The notes beneath the pieces were generated by a model. The model was given only the letters and a program-made list of their open reading frames with translations. It was not told the origin of the DNA and did not search any database. Shown here piece after piece: positions 1-5,754 of a DNA stretch of 13,423 nt (position 1 is its first letter; every line of letters begins with the position of its first letter). The DNA is from an uncultured Clostridia bacterium (GTDB taxonomy: Bacteria > Bacillota > Clostridia > Oscillospirales > Oscillospiraceae): assembly GCA_937858235.1 (NCBI GenBank), contig CALLZZ010000490.1, positions 1 through 13,423 of the forward strand. Direction: 5' to 3'. The translations under genes and the position numbers were made by a program.

Positions 1-48
1 GTAAAAAGGGCGGCATTTTTTCATCGAATCGGCAATCGCCATCAATAG
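1..48 (+). CDS. Tail of an unidentified upstream protein (partial)
   Basis: Frame 1 is open from the first base and ends at TAG 46-48, with the last residues reading FFHRIGNRHQ. The stop overlaps the AGGAGG ribosome binding site of the next gene, the tight spacing usual in ICE operons. Only 15 residues are visible, so the product cannot be identified and the call rests on context alone. Confidence 0.35.
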   Translation, partial: VKRAAFFHRIGNRHQ

Positions 49-58
49 GAGGTGCGCC

Positions 59-1480
59 ATGGGTGTGTATGTGCATTTTACAGATGAACAGAAATACCGT
101 GCCAACAATGTGGATTTAGCGGATTTTCTCCAGCGGCGCGGCGAAAGACTCCTGCCCAGCGGCAGGGATAAGCGGCTGGCCTCCGACCGCAGCATCACCG
201 TCCGGGGAAACGAGTGGTACGATCACTCCGCAGAGAGTGGCGGGTATGCCATTGACTTCGTGCGGCAGTTCTATGGACTGTCTTTCCCTGAAGCGGTGAC
301 CATGCTGCTGGGCGGTGAGCAGGGCGAAGTCTACAGGCCCGCCTCGCAAAAGAAACAGGAGCCGAAACAGCCCTTTGCCCTTCCGAATCCCCACAGCGAT
401 ATGCGCCGTGTCTATGCCTACCTTACTAAAACCCGGCTCATCGACCGTGAGATGGTCAGTTACTTTGCCAGAGCAAAACTCCTGTATGAGAGCTGCGAAA
501 AATCCAAGGATGGCATGAAAGAATACCATAATGCGGTCTTTGTGGGATACGATGAAAACGGAGTTCCCCGCCATGCCCATAAACGAGGGCTCTATACCGA
601 GGGAACCGGCTTCAAGGGGAATGTGGATAGCTGCGATCCGGCATACAGCTTCCACCACATCGGCATAAGCAACAGCCTCTATGTGTTTGAGGCTCCCATC
701 GACTTGCTGTCTTACATCACCCTGCATCCCAAGGACTGGCAGAAACACAGCTATGTGGCACTCTGCGGTGTTTCCGAATACGCCATGCTGAAGATGCTGG
801 AACTGAATCCGAACCTAAACCATGTAGTCCTGTGTTTGGATCATGACGAGGCGGGGATCGAAGCCTCGGAGAAATATTACGATCTTCTCTTAGAAAAGGG
901 TGTCTCATGTGATAGGGATTTGTCCATACACAAGGACTGGAACGAGGATATCAAGGCAAATCACGGACTACCGGCAATCCCTGCCGAGGAACATCCCCAG
1001 CATTTAATTCGGGATGAAATCTGCCGGGAGCTTACCGAAACGGCAATGACTGTGAAATCCAACTGTTCCGCTAACACCCTGTCGGCCCTGCTCGTAAAAG
1101 CCCGATCCTATCTGCATTGGGGACAGTTTTCAGAAGCGGATGAATGTCTGAAGGAAATGTGCCGCCTCTCCGTGGCTGCTGCTGCGAGGGAGTACCGACA
1201 GATGGATCACAGCCGGAATATCTCCGCAGTGCAAAGCCGTCTGCATAGTGGTTTCAGGACTTATGAAAATCGAGGGCATCTAGAAACCCGGCTGGATTTA
1301 CTGGAGTCCGACATCATGGCTCTGCGGGGCTTTGAGCGTGTGGTGACCACCGGTGAAAAGGAAAAGCTGGCAGAGTGCTATGAACACATTGCCGCCCATG
1401 GTCTCAAGGGCGCAATCCTGCTTAAGCGGCAGCAACAGAAACAGGAACAGCGGCAAAGTCTGACGATGACGATGGCATAA
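59..1480 (+). CDS. DUF3991 and Toprim domain protein (ICE replication/DNA-processing protein)
   Basis: This 473-residue protein starts at ATG 59 behind AGGAGG at 47-52. Residues about 1-90 resemble the N-terminal zinc-binding region of DnaG-type primases (NEWYDHSAESGGYAIDFV) but lack the zinc-ligand cysteines. Residues about 110-205 match the DUF3991 pattern. A Toprim fold follows, with the acidic Glu at 211 (FEAPID) and the DxD pair at 261-263 (LDHDEAG), which bind metal in primases and topoisomerases. The C-terminal 180 residues are helical, polar and unassigned. Such proteins are standard in Tn1549-like elements upstream of virD4 and are thought to act in element DNA processing; the biochemical activity is not established. 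A leftward terminator abuts the stop codon. Confidence 0.85.
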   Translation: MGVYVHFTDEQKYRANNVDLADFLQRRGERLLPSGRDKRLASDRSITVRGNEWYDHSAESGGYAIDFVRQFYGLSFPEAVTMLLGGEQGEVYRPASQKKQEPKQPFALPNPHSDMRRVYAYLTKTRLIDREMVSYFARAKLLYESCEKSKDGMKEYHNAVFVGYDENGVPRHAHKRGLYTEGTGFKGNVDSCDPAYSFHHIGISNSLYVFEAPIDLLSYITLHPKDWQKHSYVALCGVSEYAMLKMLELNPNLNHVVLCLDHDEAGIEASEKYYDLLLEKGVSCDRDLSIHKDWNEDIKANHGLPAIPAEEHPQHLIRDEICRELTETAMTVKSNCSANTLSALLVKARSYLHWGQFSEADECLKEMCRLSVAAAAREYRQMDHSRNISAVQSRLHSGFRTYENRGHLETRLDLLESDIMALRGFERVVTTGEKEKLAECYEHIAAHGLKGAILLKRQQQKQEQRQSLTMTMA

Positions 1481-1517
1481 GAAAAGCGGAGCTGTCAAAT
1501 TACTGAAGGCCCCGCTT
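1477..1517 (-). terminator. Intrinsic terminator of the leftward DUF1232 gene
   Basis: Read on the minus strand, AAGCGGGGC (1517-1509) pairs with GCTCCGCTT (1492-1484) with a single G-U pair, followed by TTTCTTAT. On the plus strand the same position is an A-C mismatch and there is no T-run. The hairpin therefore works leftward and serves the gene at 1593-1961, about 75 bases downstream of its stop. Confidence 0.65.
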
Positions 1518-1592
1518 ATTCGTAGTAGATATATGAATGGGAACACTACTTAGAAAGCCACTACCTCACAGATTGTGAGTTTGCAGTTTTTG

Positions 1593-1961
1593 TCAGAGCC
1601 ATATTGCTTTTATAATAAGATAAATCACAAGTAGCCATATTGCCACAATTGGCAATGCAAAATACCATTTATTAGGTTTACCGTCCACCCATATTCCTTC
1701 CGCCTGAATACGACATTCCGTAAACATATCAGGCGGAATCAATCGTACTGTTATAGCAATAAGACATGGCAATATAATTACGTCATCCAAATAACCTAAC
1801 ACAGGTATAAAATCAGGAATAAGGTCAATTGGAGACAAAGCGTATATAATTGTCACTCCGGCAAGGATTTTTGCTGTCATTGGTGTTTCTTTTTTTCTTA
1901 ACGCTATGAAAACAGCAGGAATATCTGTTTTTAATTGTTTAGCTCTCTCTTTAAGATTCAT
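1593..1961 (-). CDS. DUF1232 (YkvA-like) membrane protein
   Basis: This is a 122-residue protein. Residues about 30-65 carry the DUF1232 signature: a hydrophobic helix, then YALSPIDLIPDFIPVLGYLDD. A second membrane helix lies at about 100-120 (ALPIVAIWLLVIYLIIKAIWL), so it should be a small inner-membrane protein. The family function is unknown. The gene starts at ATG 1961 behind a weak AAAGG. It is markedly AT-rich compared with its two neighbours, runs against them, and has its own terminator, all of which point to a later insertion between the Toprim gene and virD4. The family call is firm; a role in the element is not evident. Confidence 0.85.
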   Translation of the reverse strand: MNLKERAKQLKTDIPAVFIALRKKETPMTAKILAGVTIIYALSPIDLIPDFIPVLGYLDDVIILPCLIAITVRLIPPDMFTECRIQAEGIWVDGKPNKWYFALPIVAIWLLVIYLIIKAIWL

Positions 1962-2074
1962 AAATATACCTTTTTCCTACTATATTTTTAATTTATCGCT
2001 ATCCCGTATGATTTAGACACTGCAATTCTTCAAATATTTTACCACTAAATTAATTGAATAGAAAGGAGCTTTTC

Positions 2075-3898
2075 ATGCCGTCTCAAGTCTATATTTTAAT
2101 TGCAGCGGCCGCCGTGATGTTTTCTGTCATCGGCGGTCTTTCTCTTTTGGCCCATTATTACACGCTCAACGGAATCAAGTCCCGCACGGTGGGCGACGGA
2201 CAGCATGGTACGGCACGGTTCGCATCAAAACAGGAAATCAAAAATACCTATCAGCACATTCCCTTTCAGCCGGAGCTGTGGAGGCAGGGCCAATGCCTCC
2301 CCACTGCCACCGAGCAGGGAATCATTCTTGGATGCGTAGGAGCAAAGAATAAGATCACGGCGATGGTGGACTCTGACGATGTCCACTGCCTCATGATCGG
2401 CGCGTCCGGCGTCGGGAAAACAGCATACTTTTTATACCCCAACCTGGAATATGCTTGTGCCTCCGGCATGAGCTTCCTGACTACCGACACCAAGGGTGAT
2501 CTCTACCGCAACTACGGAGCCATCGCCCGTGACTACTACGGCTACCATGTGGCGGTCATCGATCTCAGAAACCCCACCCGCTCAGACGGCAACAATATGC
2601 TCCATCTTGTGAACACCTACATGGATCAGTACCTTGCCGACGAAAACAATCTTGTGGCAAAGGCGAAAGCAGAGAAATACGCCAAGATTATCTCCAAAAC
2701 CATCATCAACGCCAGCAGTGAAAATTACGGACAGAATCAGTTTTTTTATGATGCCGCCGAAGGGCTCCTCTCCTCAGTGATTCTGCTGATTGCCGAGTAT
2801 CTGCCTCCCACTGAGGCAGATGGAAAAAAGGTGGACTGCCGCCATATCATCAGCGTGTTCAAATTGGTTCAGGACTTGCTGGCACCCAGCAAGGTAAAGG
2901 GGAAAAGTCAGTTCCAGCTATTAATGGATAAACTGCCCTCCGACCATAAGGCCCGCTGGTTTGCAGGAGCGGCCCTAAATTCCGCAGAGCAGGCCATGGC
3001 ATCGGTGCTCTCCACTGTGCTATCCCGTTTGAATGCTTTTCTCGACTCCGAAATGGAACAGATTCTCTGTTTTGAAACAGCCATTGATGCGGAGAAATTC
3101 TGTAATCAAAAATCCGCTCTGTTTATCGTACTTCCCGAAGAAGATTTGACCAAGTATTTTATGGTCAGCCTTATGATCCAGCAGCTCTACCGGGAGATCC
3201 TCGCGGTTGCGGATGAGAACGGAGGCAAACTGAAAAACCGTGTGATGTTCTACTGTGATGAGCTTGGAACGCTTCCAGCCATTGAATCACTCGAATTAAT
3301 TTTCAGTGCCTCACGCTCACGCCGGCTTGGGATGGTGCCGATCATACAATCCTTCGGTCAGCTCGAAAAGAACTACGGCAAAGAGGGTTCGGAAATCATC
3401 GTGGACAACTGCCAGGACACCATCTTCGGTGGATTCGCTCCCAACAGCCAGACCGCCGAGGTGCTGAGTAAGGCATTGGGCAGCCGCACCGTCATGAGCG
3501 GCAGCGTAAGTCGTGGAAAGAATGATCCCAGCCAATCCTTGCAGATGATGGAGCGCCCTCTCATGACGCCGGATGAACTCAAATCCATTCCAAAGGGCAG
3601 CTTTGTCGTGATGAAAACCGGCACCCATCCCATACGGACAAAGCTGCGGCTCTTCCTTGATTGGGGCATCCGTTTTGAGGGACTTTATACCGTGGAGGAG
3701 AAGGCGCACCGAAAGGTGGTCTACGCCGATAAGCAGATGCTGGAGGAAAATATCGTCCGCAAGCACACGACCTGCTTTATGGTGGACGAAGAAACCGGGG
3801 AGATATCGGAGCCAACCACCGGAACAGGAACCCTTCATACCCCGGTGGAAGATTCGCCTGAAAACACCATGCGCCGCCGCAATGTACTCAAAACGTAA
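2075..3898 (+). CDS. virD4: VirD4/TraG-type type IV secretion coupling protein (CD1115 family)
   Basis: This 607-residue ATPase links the relaxosome to the mating channel during conjugation. ATG 2075 is preferred over the in-frame TTG at 2054 because AAAGGAG (2062-2068) lies 6 bases before it and would be inside the longer form. Residues about 5-28 form one membrane helix. The Walker A motif GASGVGKT is at 109-116 and the Walker B motif FYCDELG has its acidic pair at 395-396. The segments TTDTKGDLYRNYG, AALNSAEQAMASVLSTVLSR and MTPDELKSIPKGSFVVM are typical of the family. The C-terminal tail of about 50 residues is acidic and rich in Thr/Glu/Pro, a plausible partner-binding region. The next gene follows 10 bases after the stop, so the two are probably co-transcribed. 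Relaxase and VirB4 genes are not in the window. Confidence 0.95.
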   Translation: MPSQVYILIAAAAVMFSVIGGLSLLAHYYTLNGIKSRTVGDGQHGTARFASKQEIKNTYQHIPFQPELWRQGQCLPTATEQGIILGCVGAKNKITAMVDSDDVHCLMIGASGVGKTAYFLYPNLEYACASGMSFLTTDTKGDLYRNYGAIARDYYGYHVAVIDLRNPTRSDGNNMLHLVNTYMDQYLADENNLVAKAKAEKYAKIISKTIINASSENYGQNQFFYDAAEGLLSSVILLIAEYLPPTEADGKKVDCRHIISVFKLVQDLLAPSKVKGKSQFQLLMDKLPSDHKARWFAGAALNSAEQAMASVLSTVLSRLNAFLDSEMEQILCFETAIDAEKFCNQKSALFIVLPEEDLTKYFMVSLMIQQLYREILAVADENGGKLKNRVMFYCDELGTLPAIESLELIFSASRSRRLGMVPIIQSFGQLEKNYGKEGSEIIVDNCQDTIFGGFAPNSQTAEVLSKALGSRTVMSGSVSRGKNDPSQSLQMMERPLMTPDELKSIPKGSFVVMKTGTHPIRTKLRLFLDWGIRFEGLYTVEEKAHRKVVYADKQMLEENIVRKHTTCFMVDEETGEISEPTTGTGTLHTPVEDSPENTMRRRNVLKT

Positions 3899-3908
3899 GG
3901 AGGTTTCC

Positions 3909-4178
3909 ATGAGCTACTTTGACCATATTTATACTGCCTCGCCCGATGAGCTTCCCCATCGGGCGAGGACTGTTTATATATATCTTTGTGACCGGGCAGG
4001 CAAAGGAGCTGACTGCTGGCCCGCGGTAAAAACGATTGCCTCCGACTTGCAGCTCTCCCGCAGCACCGTCAAGCGTGCCCTGCATGATTTGGTCAAGGCG
4101 GGACTCATTGAAAAGGAACCACGCTATCGAGAGAATGGGAGCAACACCTCCAACAGGCTGATTTTGAAAAATCAATAA
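3909..4178 (+). CDS. Small winged-helix DNA-binding protein (HTH_36-like)
   Basis: This 89-residue protein starts at ATG 3909; AAGGAGG at 3897-3903 overlaps the virD4 stop codon. Residues about 19-85 form a winged helix: RARTVYIYLCDR, then PAVKTIASDLQLSRSTVKRALHDLVKAGLI, then a short wing ending in NRLIL. The pattern matches HTH_36/RepA-N-like winged helices found directly after virD4 in related elements. It probably regulates the element or helps the coupling protein contact DNA; neither role can be shown from sequence. A longer in-frame reading starting inside virD4 (from 3657) exists but has no ribosome binding site and is rejected. Confidence 0.85.
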   Translation: MSYFDHIYTASPDELPHRARTVYIYLCDRAGKGADCWPAVKTIASDLQLSRSTVKRALHDLVKAGLIEKEPRYRENGSNTSNRLILKNQ

Positions 4179-4190
4179 TCACGAATAAGT

Positions 4191-4231
4191 AAACAGGCGC
4201 AGCTTCCACCAAGGGGAAACTACGCCTGTTT
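4191..4231 (-). other. Long hairpin, stronger in minus-strand RNA
   Basis: Arms 4191-4207 and 4215-4231 pair over 17 positions around a 7-base loop (4208-4214). On the plus strand positions 10 and 13 of the stem are A-C mismatches. On the minus strand the same positions are G-U pairs, giving an uninterrupted stem. It may end leftward transcription from the XRE gene, but no clear T-run follows. The rest of 4232-4414 holds no gene or structure that I can recognise. Confidence 0.5.
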
Positions 4232-4414
4232 GCTGAACCGGGGTGCGGTCCATGGTGAACCCACCAGAACCTCTCACTCTAAAAAGGCTTATTACAGAAA
4301 AAGAACAACTTATTAGAATTCAGTTTCGACAAGAAATCTATATCTGCAAAAAAATTATAAATTACGCATGTCGATTTGATTTGAAATGAGGTATGTTTTC
4401 TTTCTGGCTTTTGC

Positions 4415-4741
4415 TTAGTTATCTTCCAGAGTATCAAGAAAGAGAGTGAGACTTTGTCGCTGCCTCGGACGCAAGCCACGGTAGCGATCTATAATTTTTT
4501 GCTCATCCTCGCTCAAGTCATATTCTTTTACCGTTTCCAGCTTGCGTCGTATATCTGTACGGCCAAGAAGAAAATCTACCGACACATCAAAGAAATCTGC
4601 GTACTTGTTCAATGTCTCAATATCCGGCTGATAGCCGCCTGTTTCATAATTCTGTATTTGCGACTGTGCAATATCAAATTCATCTGCCAGTTTTTGTTGG
4701 CTCAATTTGTGTTCCTCACGCAATAAACGTAAATTAAACAT
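4415..4741 (-). CDS. XRE-family helix-turn-helix repressor
   Basis: This 108-residue protein has an N-terminal Cro/cI-type HTH: LRLLREEHKLSQQKLADEFDIAQSQIQNYETG, followed by PDIETLNKYADFFDVSVDFLLGRTD, the usual end of this domain. The C-terminal 35 residues (SEDEQKIIDRYRGLRPRQRQSLTLFLDTL) are typical of short clostridial XRE regulators and probably dimerise. ATG 4741 is chosen because AGGAGG (4755-4750 on the minus strand) lies 8 bases before it; the upstream GTG at 4750 overlaps that site. It is divergent from the 79-residue gene at 4878. The shared 136-base gap holds four operator-like sites, so it most likely represses both itself and its neighbour. Confidence 0.9.
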   Translation of the reverse strand: MFNLRLLREEHKLSQQKLADEFDIAQSQIQNYETGGYQPDIETLNKYADFFDVSVDFLLGRTDIRRKLETVKEYDLSEDEQKIIDRYRGLRPRQRQSLTLFLDTLEDN

Positions 4742-4763
4742 CCCAGCCACCTCCTCTGCGTCA

Positions 4764-4793
4764 ATTCTAACAAGACTATCTTATTGCGTGCAA
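4764..4793 (-). promoter_or_regulatory. Leftward promoter of the XRE repressor gene
   Basis: On the minus strand, TTGCAC (4793-4788) and TAGAAT (4769-4764) are separated by 18 bases. The -10 is 5/6 to consensus and the -35 is weak. The spacer contains operator-like site 1 (4770-4784). Transcription would start near 4757, only about 16 bases before the ATG, just enough for the AGGAGG. Confidence 0.45.
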
Positions 4794-4853
4794 AAAGGTT
4801 ATCTTTTTATTGATAATAAGATTATCTTATGGTATTCTAAAAGTTAATCTGAT
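4770..4853. promoter_or_regulatory. Four operator-like sites in 23-bp register
   Basis: Site 3 (4816-4830) is the perfect palindrome ATAAGAT-T-ATCTTAT. Site 1 (4770-4784, ACAAGACTATCTTAT) matches it at 13 of 15 bases, site 2 (4793-4807, AAAAGGTTATCTTTT) at 12, and site 4 (4839-4853, AAAAGTTAATCTGAT) at 11. Starts are exactly 23 bases apart (4770, 4793, 4816, 4839). Site 3 fills the spacer of the rightward promoter and site 1 lies in the spacer of the leftward one. These are the expected binding sites for the XRE protein next door, an inference from position and symmetry. Confidence 0.7.
4810..4838 (+). promoter_or_regulatory. Rightward promoter of the 79-residue gene
   Basis: TTGATA (4810-4815) and TATTCT (4833-4838) are separated by 17 bases. 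The spacer is operator site 3 (4816-4830) plus two bases, so repressor binding would directly block RNA polymerase. Confidence 0.65.
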
Positions 4854-4877
4854 TAGAGTAACAGAGAGAGGACGTTT

Positions 4878-5117
4878 ATGATGAATGCAAAAGAAAAAGC
4901 AAGGCTTATCCGACAGGCAGGCAAACTCTACACCCTTGGACTTACCGTGGAAAAGCGCAGAGAAAGACTTAGGAAATTAGTTGAAAAAAAGATACCCTAT
5001 GATTCACCGCAGATGAAAACAGCTATGGAAGAATTTCAGACGGCAGATGATGAATGGAAACGACTGGAGCAGGAGCATCTGGAATACAGAAAAAACTTCT
5101 GTGGAGATATGCTGTAA
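4878..5117 (+). CDS. Small helical protein of unknown function
   Basis: This 79-residue protein has two adjacent start codons (4878 and 4881) behind GAGAGAGGAC. I do not recognise a family. The sequence is almost entirely helix-forming and highly charged: KEKARLIRQAGKLY, VEKRRERLRKLVEKK, MEEFQTADDEWKRLEQEHLEYRK. The last segment could form a short coiled coil. There is no signal peptide or membrane segment. It is the only gene controlled by the rightward promoter of the XRE switch and is closed by a strong terminator at 5144-5187, so it forms its own one-gene unit. It may be an effector or co-regulator of the switch; no function can be assigned. Confidence 0.7.
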   Translation: MMNAKEKARLIRQAGKLYTLGLTVEKRRERLRKLVEKKIPYDSPQMKTAMEEFQTADDEWKRLEQEHLEYRKNFCGDML

Positions 5118-5143
5118 CTATCATGTTATGCCTCGAAAAGCAT

Positions 5144-5187
5144 AGCGAAGTGCCTTGAATCTATCCAGGGCACTTCGCTGTATTTTT
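5144..5187 (+). terminator. Intrinsic terminator after the 79-residue gene
   Basis: AGCGAAGTGCCTTG (5144-5157) pairs with CAGGGCACTTCGCT (5166-5179), 14 pairs with one G-U and an 8-base loop, followed by GTATTTTTAG. It separates the XRE switch from the ars promoter. Confidence 0.85.
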
Positions 5188-5263
5188 AGTGTAACTCTTG
5201 ATTCGCACTACTTTTAAGTAAGCTATGCTATTGGAAGGCACGGAAAAGAGGATTGAAAAATTA

Positions 5264-5292
5264 TTGACATTTCTGAATCCACGGCATATACT
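5264..5292 (+). promoter_or_regulatory. ars operon promoter
   Basis: TTGACA (5264-5269), a 17-base spacer, and TATACT (5287-5292) form a near-consensus housekeeping promoter. The start point would fall near 5299, inside the ArsR-like palindrome. Confidence 0.85.
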
Positions 5293-5297
5293 GATAT

Positions 5298-5313
5298 ATA
5301 GAAAACATTCTAT
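5298..5313. promoter_or_regulatory. ArsR operator 1
   Basis: This is the perfect inverted repeat ATAGAA-AACA-TTCTAT, placed immediately after the -10 box at the expected transcription start. A bound ArsR dimer would block initiation. The same ATAGAA-N4-TTCTAT pattern recurs before acr3. Confidence 0.7.
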
Positions 5314-5326
5314 GTGAGGTTGTACA

Positions 5327-5644
5327 ATGGAACAAAAGTATATTGAAAGTACAAAAATTCTAAAGGCTCTTGCTGATCCAAAGCGGCTGCGTATTGTTGA
5401 TATGCTTTCCTGCGGTGAGCTTTGTGCTTGCAAGATTTTAGAAGAATTTCATATTACCCAGCCGACTCTTTCCCACGATATGAAAGTTCTAATTAAGGCT
5501 GGTATAGTAAACGCAAGACCAGAGGGCAAGTGGACACATTATTCACTCAACAATGAAAATCTACAAGCCTTTTATAAACAATTAGGCGAGGTGTTTTGCT
5601 CTACTCCCGATTGTATCTGCCATCGTAAAGGCGGTGATACATAG
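5327..5644 (+). CDS. arsR: ArsR/SmtB-family arsenite-responsive repressor
   Basis: This 105-residue winged-helix repressor opens the ars operon, with ATG 5327 behind GTGAGG. Residues 12-24 (LKALADPKRLRIV) are the family signature. ELCACK at 31-36 supplies Cys33 and Cys35, the CxC pair that binds As(III) at helix alpha-3 in the ArsR family; Cys29 may be the third ligand. The recognition helix is TQPTLSHDMKVLIKAGIV (about 44-61), followed by the wing RPEGKWTHYSL. The C-terminus has three more cysteines (91, 96, 98), a cluster that may bind additional metalloid; that is inference. The operator palindrome overlaps the start site upstream. The stop codon is immediately followed by a Cys-rich micro-ORF. 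Confidence 0.95.
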   Translation: MEQKYIESTKILKALADPKRLRIVDMLSCGELCACKILEEFHITQPTLSHDMKVLIKAGIVNARPEGKWTHYSLNNENLQAFYKQLGEVFCSTPDCICHRKGGDT

Positions 5645-5686
5645 ATGTGCTGTTGTCGTCGCTGGTGTCGGTGTCACGTTCCATGA
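5645..5686 (+). CDS. Candidate 13-residue Cys-rich leader or micropeptide
   Basis: ATG 5645 follows the arsR stop TAG directly, and a possible ribosome binding site AAAGGCGG (5627-5634) lies 10 bases upstream inside arsR. The reading frame encodes MCCCRRWCRCHVP and ends at TGA 5684-5686; five of the 13 residues are Cys. It may bind As(III), or act as a leader peptide whose translation senses cysteine or metalloid stress, since a hairpin (5666-5703) begins within it. Poly-Cys leader ORFs that act as cysteine-responsive attenuators are known in mycobacteria. No expression evidence is visible, so this is a candidate only. Confidence 0.4.
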   Translation: MCCCRRWCRCHVP

Positions 5687-5703
5687 CAGAACAGACACCG
5701 ACA
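5666..5703 (+). other. Hairpin overlapping the Cys-rich micro-ORF
   Basis: TGTCGGTGTC (5666-5675) pairs with GACACCGACA (5694-5703) over 10 bases with an 18-base loop. The loop contains TGACA, which can pair with TGTCA at 5672-5676 in an alternative fold. An A-run rather than a T-run follows, so this is not an intrinsic terminator. It may affect translation or RNA stability between arsR and acr3. Confidence 0.5.
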
Positions 5704-5719
5704 AAAAAATAGTCGTAAC

Positions 5720-5735
5720 ATAGAAAAATTTCTAT
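5720..5735. promoter_or_regulatory. ArsR-like operator 2, upstream of acr3
   Basis: ATAGAA-AAAT-TTCTAT repeats the arms of operator 1 exactly (6-4-6, extendable to 7-2-7). It lies 5 bases before the AGGAG of acr3. No good promoter overlaps it: TATGAT at 5735-5740 would start transcription past the ribosome binding site. It may be an internal roadblock or autoregulatory site, or a remnant of a former acr3 promoter. Confidence 0.6.
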
Positions 5736-5754
5736 ATGATAGGAGTGAAACTTT

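Noticed and set aside
116..748. Long minus-strand frame within the Toprim gene
   Set aside because: It is an antisense shadow of a gene with clear domains; it has no ribosome binding site and no family signature.
3317..3910. Long minus-strand frame within the 3' part of virD4
   Set aside because: It is antisense to the conserved Walker B region and C-terminus of VirD4, with no start signal and no recognisable domain.
1515..4189. Inverted 9-base repeat CTTATTCGT flanking the DUF1232-virD4 block
   Set aside because: Nine bases at this distance can easily occur by chance, and there is no transposase or target duplication to support a mobile unit.
4164..4261. Short minus-strand frame ending in SPWWKLRLFTYS across the 4191-4231 hairpin
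   Set aside because: It is short, has no good ribosome binding site, and its sequence follows from the hairpin arms.
5666..5703. Intrinsic terminator between arsR and acr3
   Set aside because: The stem is followed by an A-run on the plus strand, not T, and the minus-strand reading has no T-run after the stem either.
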